This document shows positions 12,517 through 13,705 of a stretch of 13,705 nt of DNA, one piece after another. The notes under the pieces were generated by a model. It was given only the letters and a program-made list of their open reading frames with translations, had not been told where the DNA came from and did not search any database. A program made the translations under genes and the position numbers. The stretch is taken from positions 1 to 13,705 of the forward strand of contig JAUXAK010000010.1 in NCBI GenBank assembly GCA_030619955.1. The letters run 5' to 3'. Source of the DNA: an archaeon (GTDB lineage Archaea; Nanobdellota; Nanobdellia; Pacearchaeales; UBA284). Positions within the stretch are counted from its first letter, which is position 1, and each line of letters begins with the position of its first letter.

Positions 12517-13062
12517 ATGGAAGTTTATGTTTATAAGCCAAGAGAAGACAGTTTTCTAATTCTAAGAAACATAAAAAGATATATTAAGCTGCCATCAAAT
12601 TATAGAGTTCTTGACATGGGCACAGGAACAGGCATTCTTGCAAAAAAAGCTGCAAAATCAAAGCATGTTAAAGAAGTTACAGCTTGTGATATTAATAAAA
12701 AAATAATAGAAGAATTAAAAAAGAAAACTAATAATAAAAAGATTAAGTTCATTGTCTCAAATCTATTTTCTAATATCAAAACCAAGTTTGACATTATCTT
12801 ATTTAATCCACCATATCTTCCAAGCAAAAGTAAAAAAATTGATATAAGAATAGATGGTGGAAAAAACGGCACAGAAATCATAGAAAAATTTCTCAAGCAA
12901 GCAAAAAACCATCTAAAAAAAGATGGTAAAATTCTTTTAGTTTGCTCTTCACTGAATAAAAATATTGAAAACCTATTCAAAAAATATATATATAATTATA
13001 AAAAGATAGATGAGGAAAATTTTTTCTTTGAAAAAATTTATTTGTATTTGCTTTCTGCATAA
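12517..13062 (+). CDS. HemK/Mtq2-like protein-(glutamine-N5) methyltransferase
   Basis: This 181-residue class I methyltransferase has the hallmarks of archaeal and eukaryotic HemK2/Mtq2. These are the N-terminal VYKPREDSFLIL (5-16), where the family has Y-x-P-x-E-D-S-x-L-L; motif I VLDMGTGTG (31-39); D58 in TACDIN; and the substrate motif NPPY (97-100) that places the amide nitrogen of glutamine. It lacks the N-terminal domain of bacterial PrmC, as expected for the Mtq2 group. Members methylate the GGQ glutamine of release factor aRF1/eRF1, usually with Trm112 as partner; no Trm112 gene is in the window. The short loop after NPPYLP and R-x-D-G-G matches the family. It likely has its own promoter. 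The C-terminus is rich in lysine and aromatic residues. Confidence 0.9.
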   Translation: MEVYVYKPREDSFLILRNIKRYIKLPSNYRVLDMGTGTGILAKKAAKSKHVKEVTACDINKKIIEELKKKTNNKKIKFIVSNLFSNIKTKFDIILFNPPYLPSKSKKIDIRIDGGKNGTEIIEKFLKQAKNHLKKDGKILLVCSSLNKNIENLFKKYIYNYKKIDEENFFFEKIYLYLLSA

Positions 13063-13080
13063 TTTTGCTTTTTCTTTATA
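13063..13080 (+). terminator. T-rich tract after the methyltransferase gene
   Basis: Directly after the stop codon the sequence has T runs of four to five (TTTTGCTTTTTCTTTA), compatible with U-tract termination of the plus-strand transcript. Confidence 0.45.
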
Positions 13081-13166
13081 TTAACTATTTAGAGAACAAT
13101 CACTTCGGGAAATAGGTGTTATGTGCAATCGAGAAAGAGGGCTAAAAAAAGAAAGGGAACAAAAGC
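13081..13166. other. Convergent intergenic region of unlike composition
   Basis: The segment at about 13089-13143 is clearly richer in G and C than other intergenic DNA here. It contains the inverted pair CTATTT (13085-13090) / AAATAG (13110-13115), and CACTT (13101-13105) can pair with AGGTG (13114-13118). I found no box C/D, tRNA or RNase P signature and no coding frame. It may be a small RNA, a terminator or the edge of acquired DNA. Confidence 0.35.
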
Positions 13167-13685
13167 TCACAAATAAAAATATATCTGATCCAAAATTAGA
13201 ATTGCTTGTAGTGCTTTAGCTTTGTTAAAGTCATCTGCATTAATATATCCATGCGAAGTAGTATGACGAGATAAATCTAATTTTCCAGTTGCAATATCAA
13301 AATTTTCAAATACTGTTTTTTTAAGATATTTATAGAATTCATTTGGGAAACCAGTTGAAGAAACAGTATTAAATTTAGATTCAGCTTTTTGTTTTATATA
13401 ATCCATTAATTCTTCAAAGGAAGGTTTTTTACCATGAATTTTAAAATAATCTAATCCCATAATTCCTTCAATTTGAGGGTAAAGTGTATGCAAACAAGTA
13501 ATAAACCCACTTTTATCATTTTGTAGAAATGAGCTAATTCCTGCTTCAAGTATCTCTTTTTTGTCATTAAATAAATTTTTCTTCCACCAATATCGTGTAA
13601 AAGAATCTATTTTTTCTTTAGTAAACTTACTTATTAATCCACCAATTTGAAAATCATGCTTTTTCCCTTCTTTGTAGTATTGCAT
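13167..13685 (-). CDS. Putative HEPN-like protein, probably partial at the right edge
   Basis: The first ATG gives 172 residues, but the frame stays open through the last 20 bases of the window (further codons N-N-F-D-K-I), so the true start may lie outside. The protein is predicted to be almost all helical. Near the C-terminus R140-H-T-T-S-H145-G forms the R-x4-H motif of HEPN ribonucleases, followed by the helix KALQAILILDQIYFYL, as in the C-terminal HEPN-like region of several uncharacterised families (for example DUF4209-type). The segment LHTLYPQIEGIMG (65-77) resembles the helix that precedes this motif in such proteins. HEPN proteins are often toxins or abortive-infection factors, but no antitoxin or defence partner is visible. 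The family call is from motif recognition only. Confidence 0.6.
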   Translation of the reverse strand: MQYYKEGKKHDFQIGGLISKFTKEKIDSFTRYWWKKNLFNDKKEILEAGISSFLQNDKSGFITCLHTLYPQIEGIMGLDYFKIHGKKPSFEELMDYIKQKAESKFNTVSSTGFPNEFYKYLKKTVFENFDIATGKLDLSRHTTSHGYINADDFNKAKALQAILILDQIYFYL

Positions 13686-13705
13686 AATTTTATCAAAATT
13701 ATTTC

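Noticed and set aside
13152..13167. 16-base match to the AAAGGGAACAAAAGCT segment that I recall next to the T3 promoter in common cloning vectors
   Set aside because: The flanking bases on both sides do not match the vector, and the segment is A-rich and runs into a normal-looking reading frame, so coincidence is more likely than contamination.

Overview
The window looks like a chromosomal segment of an AT-rich archaeon, most likely a DPANN-type lineage (Woesearchaeota/Pacearchaeota-like). The evidence is archaeal RNA polymerase subunits (H, B'', B', A), an archaeal two-KH NusA, an L30e-type protein directly after rpoA, a TrmB-type regulator, a tRNA with bulge-helix-bulge introns, archaeal TATA boxes with several apparently leaderless genes, and small lysine-rich proteins. 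The lineage is an inference from composition and gene style, not a phylogenetic result.

Layout. 1-1628 (minus strand): a TatD-family metal-dependent hydrolase, a class I SAM methyltransferase five bases behind it, and the first 14 codons of a hydrophobic protein running off the left edge. 1716-1893 (plus): a tRNA-Arg(TCT) best explained by two tiny introns, then one base later an intron-less tRNA-Cys(GCA). An unrecognised 133-residue protein gene starts eight bases after it. 2485-2826: a four-helix small membrane protein, the only gene here with a textbook Shine-Dalgarno site. 3049-3861 (minus): a TrmB-like regulator whose leader carries four 10-bp tandem repeats. 3862-4184: a 323-base divergent promoter region.

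4185-13062 (plus): the RNA polymerase cluster rpoH, rpoB2 (B''), rpoB1 (B'), rpoA, an L30e-family gene and nusA, followed by a HemK/Mtq2-like protein methyltransferase with its own likely promoter. This is the conserved archaeal order H-B-A-L30e-NusA. B is split into B'' and B', but A' and A'' are one uninterrupted 1189-residue chain. The usual continuation (rps12, rps7, elongation factors) does not follow nusA. Intercistronic spacers are A-rich and two contain no cytosine at all. 13167-13685 (minus): a gene, probably continuing past the right edge, for an all-helical protein with an HEPN-like R-x4-H motif.

How the genes work together: the central operon encodes the large catalytic subunits of RNA polymerase, subunit H, and the NusA-type factor. 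The neighbouring methyltransferase probably modifies the translation termination factor aRF1, and the tRNAs feed translation. The most interesting observations are the two-intron tRNA-Arg, the fused RpoA with substitutions in otherwise conserved polymerase motifs, the cytosine-free spacers, the repeats in the trmB leader and the HEPN-like edge gene. I see no CRISPR array, insertion sequence, origin or complete defence system.
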